Source: Stentor coeruleus
Taxonomy: Eukaryota; Ciliophora; Heterotrichea; Heterotrichida; Stentoridae
NCBI GenBank assembly: GCA_001970955.1
Contig: MPUH01000278.1
Location: forward strand, 1-64,000
Direction: 5' to 3'
Length of the DNA: 64,000 bases
Under the pieces are notes generated by a model that was not told where the DNA came from, did not search any database, and saw only the letters and a program-made list of their open reading frames with translations. Both the position numbers and the translations under genes were made by a program. The first letter of the stretch is position 1. Every line of letters starts with the position of its first letter. This document shows positions 43,771 to 54,489 of the stretch, in pieces.

Positions 43771-45434
43771 GAGTAAGTTTAATTTAATAATATATACACT
43801 TAATAACTATTTCCTAATATAAAACTTTTGCGAATCCTAAACTATACATACAATAAGACTATATATTTTTTTTACTGAATAAGTAAAACTATTTCAAGAC
43901 TTACTTTATAGTGTTTTCTTACAACATAAAAAATCTTATACGCGTTTTTTCCTTTCTTTTATCATCTTCATCTCTCAGCCTTATCACCAAGTAAGCCTTT
44001 ATAATATTCATATCTTTAAATCATAATCTTTACAACAATTTTCTCAAGTTTACAGATTGGGAATATGTTCATTAGGTTAATAGAATCACATCATCTCTAG
44101 TTTTTAGGTTTCATGGCAATTTCAAAGAAAACAAATTCAGCAAATATCCTGTTTTTTATCCATTAAAGCTGTTTAACTAAAAGGCAAGTCTCCAAAGTTC
44201 TATTGCTGACGAACATATTAAAAATTCTTATTTCCTTATACATTTAGCTTAGTGTATAAAAAAATTTGGATATTATGTAAAAATACACTCCCGTTTTTTC
44301 CAGTATGAAATTCCTAAACAAATGCATATCCAAAATGCATTTAGAATAGTTTTAAATTATATGTTAAATGAGGAATAGTTTTTAATACTAGAGTTCTCTA
44401 TGAAAATAAACCTTTTGGATGCATTATAAAGTTATTAGCTCTTCAAGTAAAAATTTTTATACAATTTTTTTTGATGAGTTTTTATATGATTATCAAAAAA
44501 AGTCTTTGTTTAGTTTTTATATTTTCTTTACTTTAGAAGAATTTTGTTGAAATGGTTAGGGATATATTTTCATCTTCATATAAAATATCCTTTTGAAAAT
44601 GTTTATATATGAAATATTGTATGCAAATTATGTGAGAGGCTCAAAAGCTATTAGGAAGTTCTATAGAATATTGTGCTTTAGATTATATAATGCCCTCTAA
44701 AATTGCATAATACGCAGATAATAAGTGGGATTTTTTGCGAATACTTAATATATAATTTACAAATATCAACGAGATGTAAATGAACTATAACTAACTTTAC
44801 AAATAAAAAATATTCGTAAAAAAATGATTCTAATAAATAAAACAACAGTTTTTGTCAACTGACCAATATTCCAGACAAATTAGTTCCTTTATACATAATA
44901 GAATTCATAAAATTATCCAATTTTTTATACTTTCCATTTATACTTATTTCACCATAACTATATCACATTTTAGATATCATATCACCATTTCTGATACAAA
45001 ATTAAATTTATATTCCACTAAGTAATTTTCATAACCAGAACTCATAAGCACAAAAGCTCATTCTCATAATCAACTTTATCTTACAATTTACCGCTTAAAA
45101 AATCACATTCATTTTCCAAAAATTTTTTTTACCATCCTATCATAATATATTCCAAAATAACTTATGATTATTAGGCAGCATTCAAAAGAAATTATCTTTA
45201 TAAGCTTATAAATACTATCATTATCAAAGCTAAAATTATAAATCCTTCATACCAATAAGCAAAAGCTATAAGAAATAAAGTTCTAATCTTTGAAATAATC
45301 TAAAACACTAGAAAAACCTGTAAAGATTTTAAAACTTGTTGAATAGAAGGGGTTTCATAGATTTAACTATAAGAAAATCTAAATTCGTGTAAAATTTATA
45401 TAAGAATATTAGCTTATACAAAAATATTGTTAAA

Positions 45435-45626
45435 TTAACGACGTTTTCCTCCTGGTGGAGGTCCATTTGTATCGTAAGCTATTGGGGATGATATTCTTTG
45501 TATACAAATTTTATATTTTAGTGATGGCCAAGGACTGATCAAGCTACTATTACGCCTTGAAGCACCTGATAAGTCTGTTTCCTTAGTTACGCTCTTCCGA
45601 AAACGACTAATTGGAGCACAGCCCAT
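45435..45626 (-). CDS. Small MGCA protein 1, dual-acylation type, 63 aa
   Basis: Starts MGCAPISRFRKSVTKETD: Gly2 for N-myristoylation and Cys3 for palmitoylation, with basic residues at 8-11 that would strengthen membrane binding. It aligns with the protein at 47065: MGCA, then SVTKxT, then YKIxIxxxxSPxxY. The C-terminus (NGPPPGGKRR) is Pro/Gly-rich and basic. No known domain. Conservation of blocks between two diverged copies is good evidence that this tiny frame is a real gene. Probably a peripheral plasma-membrane or ciliary-membrane protein (inference). Confidence 0.65.
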   Translation of the reverse strand: MGCAPISRFRKSVTKETDLSGASRRNSSLISPWPSLKYKICIQRISSPIAYDTNGPPPGGKRR

Positions 45627-47064
45627 ATTTTATTAATTATCAAAGCTATGGATATTATATATGATTAGAAATAAGAATTTTAGAACTTCTATTTCTTAGA
45701 GTTTAAATAATTTTAATATCGATTTACTATGAGCTTTTTTTTTGTTAGTGAATTTGGATTTTATAGACAAAAAATAGATAAAGAGAGATTAGAATGTAAG
45801 CATTATTGAATGTATAAATGGATTTTTTTATATCTTTATAAAGGTTTAAATGGGATTTTATAGAAATTTTATTTATGATTAAACTCTTAAACGAACTATT
45901 ATGAGAAAAATGCAACTGTGGGTGTTATATTAATAAAATAACAACAATATATATGCTTTTTGATTAGCTTAAATATTAAAATTTATATTGATCATGCTTT
46001 ACAGCTTTTCGATGATATAAATTTGCTAGAAAGTTTGAATAGCATTAAGATTATGAATATAGATCTCAGAAATAATGATATGCAGCCTTTTATTTATATT
46101 CGTATTAAAAATTCTCACCTTTTCCATTAAAATATAATACTAAATTCATTTGTTTATATATAAATATTGCCATCATAACTGAAAACTTTAAGTACTGCAA
46201 TCTTTATGCTTTTTATAATATTATCACATCTTTTTAATAATTATTAAAAATTTCTTCTTATATAAAATCAATATCTCCAAATGAAATCAAAAAACAATCA
46301 AAACCTAATCATACATTTTTTTCTAAATTTAAATGTATATAATATTTACATAACTAAATNGTATATAATATTTACATAACTAAATCGCAAAAAAATTTCT
46401 ATTAGTTTCAAGTAAAACTTAAATCAACTTAAACCTCAAAAACATAATATAAACTTCTCATTATCAAAACATAAAAAAACTAAATCAACATTTTCCATAA
46501 TTCCAATCATCAAATAAATAATATTTTTGCATTTTTTTTAGCACACTATTAAATTTAACCTGATTAATCCTATCCAAACAAATAAGCCTATAATTCCTTA
46601 CCCTATATTTTTATAAAATAATCACATATTCATCTATCAAAAATCCTAATTTATAAAAAATCGTTTCTTTATCATACATACTGATCTCACCTGATAAATA
46701 ATTATCCATCTCTTATTTGTCTATGATTTCCAATAATAATTCACCTAATCACTACTTTCATAAGCCAAATCACTATACCTCAATTTCTCCCACAACCATC
46801 ATTTCTATCATCAAAAAAAATTCTAAAACCCTTTTCAAGTTTTTATAAAACAACCCATTCTCAAGTCTATAAAACATAAATCCTAATAAAAATCACATAA
46901 TTTCCAAATCTCATTCACATTATTTTCAGATTTTACAATTTAAGCATATTATAGCGTAATCATATTAGCAATATATTTTACCACATTCATCTTTTCAACA
47001 TATTTAAATCCTCGACAAAAATTTAAAAATATTCAAAATTAAAGGCAATGAATCAGTGGGAAAA
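45627..47064. other. Intergenic between the two MGCA genes
   Basis: 1.4 kb of AT-rich sequence with the junction at N46360 and no coding signal. It is mostly C-poor near the gene start and G-poor further on. Confidence 0.45.
46335..46385. repeat. 25-bp duplication around N46360 (assembly junction)
   Basis: 46335-46359 and 46361-46385 are identical across one N; the shortest of the 12 junction repeats. Confidence 0.8.
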
Positions 47065-47259
47065 TTAATTATAATCATTATTTTTCACATATCCATATAT
47101 TGAATATGAACTTGGGGACTCAACTTCGTGTATTACAATTTTATAAGTAATTCTTGGTTTTATAAATGTTTCTATATCTGATTTAATACTCAGTTGTACA
47201 GCAGTTTTTTTTGTCACAGATCTTGTGATATTTTTGGATTTCGTCACAGCACATCCCAT
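47065..47259 (-). CDS. Small MGCA protein 2, dual-acylation type, 64 aa
   Basis: Starts MGCAVTKSKNITRSVTKKTA, with Gly2 and Cys3 as lipidation sites and four Lys/Arg soon after. The blocks SVTKKT, RITYKIVIHEVESP and SYSIYG match SVTKET, SLKYKICIQRISSP and AYDTNG in the copy at 45435, on the same strand. The ends differ (YVKNNDYN versus PPPGGKRR). The pair looks like an old tandem duplication of a lineage-specific family. No function known. Confidence 0.65.
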   Translation of the reverse strand: MGCAVTKSKNITRSVTKKTAVQLSIKSDIETFIKPRITYKIVIHEVESPSSYSIYGYVKNNDYN

Positions 47260-48120
47260 TGTTATTATAAATATATGCTATTTATTTTTAGTATAATATT
47301 ATGAGGAATTTATTTTAAGGACAAAAATTTATAAATTAGATGATGTGTAGAGGTAAAGGTTTTGAATGAGATGAATGGATGATTTGGGTTATTTAAATAA
47401 GAAATTTGGGCTCTGAAAAGGATTAGAGAATAAAGTTTTATGTTTACTTTTTTAGTTATGAAAAACTTTGGATTTTTGAAAGGGGGTTTTTGCTATAGAT
47501 GATTTTTTTTATAAGGGATTTTATGAAGATTGTAGGGTTTTTGATGATGAGATTTAGGTAAGATAATAGTTAGGTGTAAAGGGATTTTTTGAGAAATTAT
47601 TTTTTTGTAGTATGGGTTATTGATTAGATAAATATTTAAGATGATTTGTATGTGATGAAGAATTTATGCAATTATTGTGAAGTTGGTAGATTTTATTTTA
47701 CTATTATATTAAAATTGCATTTTGGATTTCTGTTTAGATAAAAATTATTTTTTAATGCTTTTTTTTTGATATTCGATTTATTGAGTATTTATTAAATCCT
47801 GTTGTCTATGTCAATAGTTTGTTTTGGGCTTCTAATAAAAAATAATACAAATTTCGCTGTTATCTTTAAAGTAAATCTTGAAGATCCAAAATAAAAAAAA
47901 CCCATATCTATTTAATATTAAAATACCCTTTGTATAAACTCTTAACTAATTTCATTCTAAAAATACTACATCAATCATACAATTTCCTTTTAAAACAAAA
48001 TTTCCCCCCAATTTACTTAATTAAATCAACAACAAAATCTTCAAGTCTATAACACTTCAAAATAATCGATTTTTACTTTACACAAACTATTTAAAAATAC
48101 CCACAATAATAAGACTTATA
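47260..48120. other. Intergenic, nothing recognised
   Basis: About 860 bp between minus-strand genes. The first half is G/T-rich on the plus strand, the second half A/C-rich. No ORF, repeat or RNA signal. Confidence 0.4.
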
Positions 48121-49017
48121 TTATGTTAGTTTAGAATCTTTCCACATCCCTTCAACTACTTCACCATTTTTCTCTATCATTTTGCCAAGCCCATTTTGTT
48201 TCCCATCTTTCCAAAATCCCATATAAACTTTTCCACTAGGCCATGAATACTCTCCAAATCCTTCTTTCTTATCATCCACATATCCTCCTTTATACTCTCT
48301 TCCATCTGGCCATCTAAAATACCCAACACCATGCATTTTATTATCACTCCAAGTCCCTTCATAGCTTCTTCCATCACTCCATACATAAACACCTTCTCCG
48401 TGTATATTATTAAAAGAAAATTCTCCTTTATAATAGCTTCCGTCTTCCCAATAAAATTCCCCATATCCGCATTTCAAATTGTCAATAAAATTCCCTTTAA
48501 AATATCCTCCTCCAGGCCATGTTTCGACACCAAAACCCTGCTGTTTATCTTCAACCCATTCTCCTTCATAAATAACTCCATTAGAATGAGTATATTTTCC
48601 ATTCCCATGAGCCATATCATTAGCCCATTCTCCCGAATATACATCTCCATCTGAATAATAAAGTGTTCCTTTACCATTTGCCATATTTTCTTTCCATTCA
48701 CCAATATATTTTGACCCATCTTTCCATATAAAAACTCCAAAACCTGTTTTATGCCCTTGATTATCGAAATTCCCATAATAAACCCATCCTGCTGGTGATG
48801 TATACTTTGGCCCATAATTCTCATATTTGTTACATGGAGATGGTGAAGTTAAGATTACTGATGTACATTCAGAAAAACTTTCGTTTATTAGTTCTAGTTC
48901 TTGACGACCTTTGATTGATTTTTCTAATGTCACATTTGTAGCACCAAGAGTTTCCAGCTCGATTGGCTTTTGTAATTCGCATTTTGTCGAGTCTTCACAG
49001 CATTGACAATTTCCCAT
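48121..49017 (-). CDS. MORN-repeat protein with acylated N-terminus, 298 aa
   Basis: Starts MGNCQCCEDSTKC: Gly2 for myristate and Cys4/6/7 as palmitoylation candidates. From about residue 76 to the end there are nine or so MORN repeats of 23 residues (for example GEWKENMANGKGTLYYSDGD, YSGEWANDMAHGNGKYTHSN), with the YxGxW and GxGxxxxxDG cores. MORN proteins link membranes to cytoskeleton and often bind phospholipid or dimerise through the repeats. A lipid-anchored start plus MORN array suggests a cortical membrane scaffold. No kinase domain is attached, unlike PIP5K. One repeat has GG in place of DG (WPGGGYFKGNF), otherwise they are regular. Confidence 0.9.
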   Translation of the reverse strand: MGNCQCCEDSTKCELQKPIELETLGATNVTLEKSIKGRQELELINESFSECTSVILTSPSPCNKYENYGPKYTSPAGWVYYGNFDNQGHKTGFGVFIWKDGSKYIGEWKENMANGKGTLYYSDGDVYSGEWANDMAHGNGKYTHSNGVIYEGEWVEDKQQGFGVETWPGGGYFKGNFIDNLKCGYGEFYWEDGSYYKGEFSFNNIHGEGVYVWSDGRSYEGTWSDNKMHGVGYFRWPDGREYKGGYVDDKKEGFGEYSWPSGKVYMGFWKDGKQNGLGKMIEKNGEVVEGMWKDSKLT

Positions 49018-49336
49018 TTAAAAATTATATAACTTAAAGAACAGATTTGATGGATTAAGTTTTCAGGCTTTTTGATAGAGATTTTCAAGTTTCGTTGAGA
49101 AGTTTGTTATTGGGATTAAAGGTTTTTAAATTTTGATATTTGAATAGGCTTTTTTGATGAAGGTAAGTATTTTGGGTTTTTATGTGATTTGTGGATATGC
49201 TAAGCTAAGTATTTTAGAAATTGTTTGAAGAGAAATTTAAACTTGCAGATGAATGAAATGGGAAATATAGGTAGTGATAAGATAATTACTAGATTTGAAT
49301 ACAATTTTAAAAGTGTAAAGTTGTAACTTAAAAAGT
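49018..49336. other. Divergent promoter region
   Basis: 319 bp between the MORN start and a plus-strand gene. No clear motif. Confidence 0.4.
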
Positions 49337-49879
49337 ATGTCAGAAGTGCAAGAATATTTGATATCACTGAATGAAGAATTTGTTAACGATTCCAAGTTAG
49401 CAAATAACAACGAAGATATATGTGGATGGAACAACACCACTATTACTCAAATATCACCAAAAGCTAAAGCTCATAATTATACAGAAGATAGTTTACCTAT
49501 TTCTCAACATCGACCAAGATATAACTTAACTGTAAAGACCAATTGTGCTTTAAATTCTACTGAAACTGGAGCAAGACAAAGGGTAGACTTGACTCCTAAG
49601 ATTATACGAGGAAATAACTGGATTGGTGTTAAAACATCATCAAGGCAACGAAATGAACCTAATGCACATAAGAGATTCTTTCCAGGAATAAGAAAAAGTT
49701 TGTTTGATCATGCTATACACCATATATACAAGGCGACATATCCTGAAGTTTTTGAATATAGGCAAAAATTCAGACATATTAATGAAAGTCCACCTAAACT
49801 TCATAATCCTGAAAAAGCTTTTCGAGTAACTTCAGCTTCTCCTGTGGTTATGATACGCCGTAAAAATTACTATGGATAA
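49337..49879 (+). CDS. Unknown protein, 180 aa
   Basis: ATG at 49337 (MSEVQEYLISLNEEFVNDS). The first 60 residues are acidic to neutral and Asn/Ser-rich. The second half is basic with HKRFFPGIRKSLFDHAIHHI and KATYPEVFEYRQKF, which might form helices. No domain recognised. Coding status rests on length, clean start and balanced composition. Confidence 0.6.
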   Translation: MSEVQEYLISLNEEFVNDSKLANNNEDICGWNNTTITQISPKAKAHNYTEDSLPISQHRPRYNLTVKTNCALNSTETGARQRVDLTPKIIRGNNWIGVKTSSRQRNEPNAHKRFFPGIRKSLFDHAIHHIYKATYPEVFEYRQKFRHINESPPKLHNPEKAFRVTSASPVVMIRRKNYYG

Positions 49880-50270
49880 TAAATTAAACTGAAAACTTAA
49901 TATAGAATTATCAGAGAATGTGTTGAGTAATTATTTTATTGTTTGGATAAATAGTATATTTTTATTATAAATTTATGAATCCCTTATTGAATTTGATAGA
50001 TAAGAATTAAATTTAACCGTATTTACTTTTTTTAGCTATGCAATACATTATATGTTAAAGATATTTTATTTCATTTGTAATTATTTTCATTCATTGATAA
50101 GCTCTTAATTTTTGAAAGTATCACTTTATAATTCAAAAATATTTTGTTTCGCTTATAAAGTTAACTTAAAATCCTCATAAAATTCTCTTCCCCTCTAAAA
50201 ACTCATTTTCTAATCTTATATAATTTTATACTCTTAATCTTTTATATCTAGTTGCCGCCATATTATTTAA
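49880..50270. other. Intergenic, nothing recognised
   Basis: About 390 bp, AT-rich, between two plus-strand genes. Confidence 0.4.
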
Positions 50271-50636
50271 ATGGACACTTTAGAGATTCCCAGATTTGAG
50301 CTTATGAACTACTTGCCTTATTTTCTGATAGAAGAGGCTCTTGAATTCAATCCAACTGATCTTGCCATATCTCCTGAGAGAGAAAGCCAACGAAAGGAAA
50401 GTAGAATAGATCATTACATGACAAAAAAGAAAAGCCCACGCTCAGGAAAACTGCAAAGCTTAATATCAGCCTGCGACTTTGAGAAAGAAGTCAGCGACGA
50501 AGTTAATAAAATTTTGCATGCAAGAAGTCTTTATGACGCTTTTTTCAACTCAATGATACTTGACCAAACCCAAGCAAAAATAAAAACCCTAATGCGGGAT
50601 CCCATGAATAAAGAAAACATCAACCCTAATTTTTAA
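50271..50636 (+). CDS. Small protein with KEN-box-like and PIP-box-like motifs, 121 aa
   Basis: ATG at 50271 (MDTLEIPRFELMNYLPYFLI). Near residues 44-54 is ESRIDHYMTKKK, which resembles a PCNA-interacting (PIP) box followed by basic residues, though the defining Gln is Glu here. SP sites flank it (AISPERES and KKKSPRSGK), the second a fair CDK site. The end is MNKENINPNF with a KEN-box sequence, a degron recognised by APC/C. Small, SP-rich proteins with KEN and PIP motifs are often cell-cycle regulators, but each motif is short and could be chance. No known family. Confidence 0.55.
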   Translation: MDTLEIPRFELMNYLPYFLIEEALEFNPTDLAISPERESQRKESRIDHYMTKKKSPRSGKLQSLISACDFEKEVSDEVNKILHARSLYDAFFNSMILDQTQAKIKTLMRDPMNKENINPNF

Positions 50637-50714
50637 ATCAGTCTAAAAATTTCCCTCGTAATTCACAAAGTGCGTAACTATCTTTTTTTAAACATTTTAT
50701 ATACATTTTTATAG

Positions 50715-53111
50715 TTATTTTTTCTTTTTAATAAGTTTAACGCTGCTTGAGTTTTCTTTAAGTTTTACAACGCAGTTAAGTAGGTTGTTCTCATTTTCTT
50801 CGTTAAGAACATCTTTAAGTTCATTTATCAAATCTTCAGCTTTTTCTGATGCTAAATAGTATGTATCACGTTCTTTTTTAAGCTCGATGATTCTGTCAAT
50901 AAATTTCTCAGGATCGCTTTCATCAAGTTCTATACCTATAATTGCAGCAATATTAAAATCTAGTTTTTTAGTATCAAAAATTTTCTTAAGTGCTTCTATT
51001 GATTTTAATTGGCTTGTGTAAGACCCTACAGGACTTGTTTTTTGTCTATTTAGTTTCCTAATTCTGTTAAAAGGTATTATACTATTTTTTTCAGATTGAA
51101 GTTTATTATAAAGATACTGTTGAAGATGTATAGACTCTTCAAGTTCATTAATTTTTTTCTTAGACTCGTTGGCTTGGGCTTTTAAATTAGAAATTGTGCT
51201 TTCATAAGACTCTTTAAGAGAATTTATATAGTCAGATATAAATTTTTGAGACTCCATAAGGCTTTCGTTATCTTTTTCTAGTTTTTCTTTGTTTTGGCTT
51301 TCTGACTTCAGTTTTTGTTTCAGTGTTTCGTTTGATTCTTTCAAAAACTCAGAATTTGAGTTTATTGATGAAACTTGTAAATCCTTATGTTCTATTTTCT
51401 TCAAAAGTTCCTTATTAAATTCATCACTAATTATTTGTTACAGTTCTTCATTTTTTTCTTGAAGGATTTCTATTTGACTATTTAACTCAGATACTTTAGC
51501 TTCTAATACTATAGTTTTTTCATTAAAAACTTTCTTTTGTTCTTCTTGAAGATTTGCGGTTTTTTCTTTTTCGTTTGACTTTGATAATAAACTTATCATT
51601 TGTTTATTTTCGTCATTCAATATTCTACACTTTTCTTCAATGCTTTTCTTATATCCTTGATACTCTTTGTTTAAAACAACATTTTTTTCTTTTACTTCTT
51701 CTAATAATTCTTTAGTTTTCTCATAAGAAATTTTTATTTGCTGCAATTCTTGGATTTTTTCTTGTAAATGTTTTTCCTTCAAACTTGAGATTTCTATATT
51801 TTTCCTTAATTCCATATCTTTTTCTCCTAGCATTTCAATCAATTTCTCATTGCTTTCAACATTTTTGTTGATTTCGGTAATTTTTTCTTTAGCATTTTTC
51901 ATTTTTTCAAAGCTTCTCGTGTTAAATTCTTGAAGTTTTAAACATTTTTCTTCAAGTCTTTCACATCTTATTCTGTAATTAGTTTTTTCTTCATTAAGTA
52001 TTTCAATAATTTCTACTTTTTTAGCGATAGTTTGAGTGTTTTCTATACATTCAAACTCAAGTTTTTTGATTTTTATATTCAGATTGTTTATATGATTTTC
52101 TAAATTCAGTTTGAGTTCTAATGAAAAGCTTTGAGAATTTTTTTTCTGATGATTTAAATTTTCTAATAACATCTTTAATTCTTGAATTTTAAAAACTTTT
52201 TGATGTAATTCTAATTCCAAATGAGCTATTTGTGCATTTTTGCAATTAGCTTCAATATGAAGAGAATCGTTTTCAAGTTTGTAAAAATTATTTTTGTTGT
52301 TATTCTCAGAATTTCTTAAGCGTATTTTAAGAGTATCGATTTCTCTTTTTAAGTTCTCAACATTTTTTACAGATAAATTTTTTTCAGTAGCTGTAGATAA
52401 TTCATAGTTATAATCTGATGGAAAACTCGTTCTTCGATGATGACTTTTTTCTAGAGTTTCTTCCTTTGGCCATTCAAAAACATGTGTATTGATTTTTTTA
52501 ACTACAGAGTCTGTCTTGTTAACAATAGTTTTAGTTTCATTATATACTTTTTGACAATTTGAGCATTTTGGAGACTGAGGCGATTGAAGATCTGAAATTG
52601 ACCATCTTTTATTTAAAGGTTTCAGATCTCCATAGCTGAGATTTTTGACAAGAGATAGTTCTGCTTCAAAATTTCTTGTTGAAGACAAACTTAATTTATT
52701 TTTATTTAACATGTCTTGAATAGTTTCTAAAAGTTCATCAAATCTTTGTTCTATGTTTATAAAGTTACTTTGAAATAGTTTTGTCAAGTAGACTAAGGAC
52801 CTTTGCACCGTTTTCAAGAATTGATCTGAGATTTTAACGAGCCCAAGACTTTCTCTGCAATTGTTTTCGAGAATTTCTAATGACCCTTTAAGCTCAATGA
52901 AGATTTTACTATCAATTGTTAAAGATTCCTTTAAGTCTAAAATTGACTCTTGGATAAAATCAGGTTTTCTCGATATGCTATCACGAAAAGAATAATTTTT
53001 TTTGTCAGCATCATCGCATTTGCTTGTAAAATCCCTATATGTGCCTTGTAATATCTCAAGGTTACACGAAAGTTTTTCAAGCAATTTATCTATTGTTTTT
53101 GCATTTATCAT
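50715..53111 (-). CDS. Coiled-coil protein, 793 aa, two exons
   Basis: Two frames, 53111-51438 and 51404-50715, join through a 15-nt intron at 51427-51441 (GTAACAAATAATTAG). Splicing gives ...QEKNEELDEFNKELLKKIEH without a break, and the downstream frame has no ATG of its own at its start, only a TTG. An N-terminal helical region (residues 1-170) has several Cys and a C-x-x-C at about 182-185 (PKCSNCQKVYNE). Coiled coil then runs from about 245 to 690. The last 100 residues contain a basic region (FNRIRKLNRQKTSPVG) and end in KKKK. Probably a structural scaffold; family not recognised. Confidence 0.82.
51427..51441 (-). other. 15-nt intron, phase 2
   Basis: GTAACAAATAATTAG on the minus strand; A at position 10. 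It contains an in-frame TAA if not spliced and joins two frames of the same coiled-coil protein. Confidence 0.88.
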
Positions 53112-53246
53112 TTATATGAACAACTTATCAGCGAAAATCAGTATGGCAAAATCAATTTTTTAATTATATCATCCATATAAATCAGAAACAAACTAATAGC
53201 TTTTCTATACATTTGAAATTGCTATAAAAGTCGTATTTCCTGATTG

Positions 53247-53606
53247 CTAAACTAACTTAATTAAAGGTAATTTAGTAACTAATTTATAAGTATTCTTTTG
53301 GTCAGTTGGTGTTGGACATTTGTCTCGCACTTTCATTTGATAACCTTCTATTAAGATTAAAGGGTTTCTTATTATAAAGCTCTTATCATATTTATGATTG
53401 AACTCTTTTGGTCTAGGTGAGTGAATACGTGAAACTCTTCTTAAATATATTGGGCTTTCAAATCTGAGCCTATGAATTGGTGAATGTTTAATACTTGAGA
53501 TTCTTAAGTCATCCTTTATAGGTAGACTATAACTTTTTGCTTTGGATTCATGAAAATTTCTTATCATTTCTCCTATTGAGTTTCTTTTCGCAGAATAAAT
53601 AGTCAT
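53247..53606 (-). CDS. Unknown basic protein, 119 aa
   Basis: ATG at 53606 (MTIYSAKRNSIGEMIRNFHE). Rich in Arg, Ser and Pro (SSIKHSPIHRLRFESPIYLR, RVSRIHSPRPKEF), with repeated HSP/ESP motifs. No domain. It starts a minus-strand pair with the 793-aa coiled-coil gene lying 136 bp downstream. Confidence 0.6.
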   Translation of the reverse strand: MTIYSAKRNSIGEMIRNFHESKAKSYSLPIKDDLRISSIKHSPIHRLRFESPIYLRRVSRIHSPRPKEFNHKYDKSFIIRNPLILIEGYQMKVRDKCPTPTDQKNTYKLVTKLPLIKLV

Positions 53607-54489
53607 TATTATTTACTTATAAACCTAATATTAGTGAATTTTGACATATTTTGCTATTTATTTTTAGTTTTGGTAAATATTTGAGGATTAGGCTAGATGT
53701 GTGGATTTTATGTATTTGGAGGTTTTTGAGGGATGTTTTTTAGGGGAGTGTAAAATTTTTGAATGATTTTTGTCAGGTTATTTTTGAAATGAAAGTTGGC
53801 TTTATTACTATGAAAAAATATATTGATTGAGAATGTTATTGTGTAGGATGTAATGGATTAGAGTTATGGATAACAAATTAAAGCTGGATGATAATAATAT
53901 TTTTGGTTTATTTTCAGGTTATGTGGAGTGTGAGTTTGTATCAAATATGCTATTTTACTATACTTTTGTTTAAAGGATTTAATTTATAATATTACTCAAG
54001 ACATATATCTTATATACAAAAAATAACTTAACTTATAGAAGTTCTTTCAACTAACTTATTCAAAACTCCCCTTGAAATTTATTGTAAATTTCCATTTTCA
54101 AGCATACTTAAATTCTTATAAAACAAAACCAGCTACATTTTCTCCTAATGAATCCTACAACTCATCATAAAAATCCTCTTTTTCATCTAAAACTTCCACA
54201 AACCCCAACATCTCCATCTAAAAAAAAAGCATAATCTCCAAACCTCAATCCGAAGGCCACAACCATATAAAAACCTATCCCAAACCCCAAAACCCTCCAA
54301 GTCGAAGTCAAAAACAAGAAAAATCTACATACAAAAACTCTAAATATCGCATGCCAAGCATTCCAAAAAAGCATCACCGATTAAAAAAAAATTTATCACT
54401 CCCCATCAACAACTTACAAAAATCAAAACAACAAAAGACGTCTATCTTCATACAAACTAATCTAAAAAATTCTAAATATCTTGATATAA
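53607..54489. other. Divergent promoter region upstream of Rpn1
   Basis: 880 bp. The 450 bp before Rpn1 is strongly A/C-rich on the plus strand, which creates an antisense ORF at 54183-54377 that I do not accept. No repeat seen. Confidence 0.45.

Larger units (their letters stand above)
42220..45434. other. Intergenic with one pseudogene
   Basis: 3.2 kb. It contains the junction at N42766 and the broken gene at 43431-43770. Elsewhere stops are frequent in all frames and I see no further feature. Confidence 0.5.

Noticed and set aside
44000-44230. Minus-strand text with KQDICxICF...CHE, considered as a RING-type zinc finger remnant.
   Set aside because: Dense stops and too few Cys/His positions for a zinc-site pattern.
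48177-48824. Extra ORFs overlapping the MORN gene in other frames.
   Set aside because: The regular MORN repeats leave periodic codons open in shifted frames; no independent signal.
54183-54377. 64-aa minus-strand ORF with Phe/Trp/Gly-rich text upstream of Rpn1.
   Set aside because: Produced by the A/C-rich leader in front of Rpn1; no start context or family.
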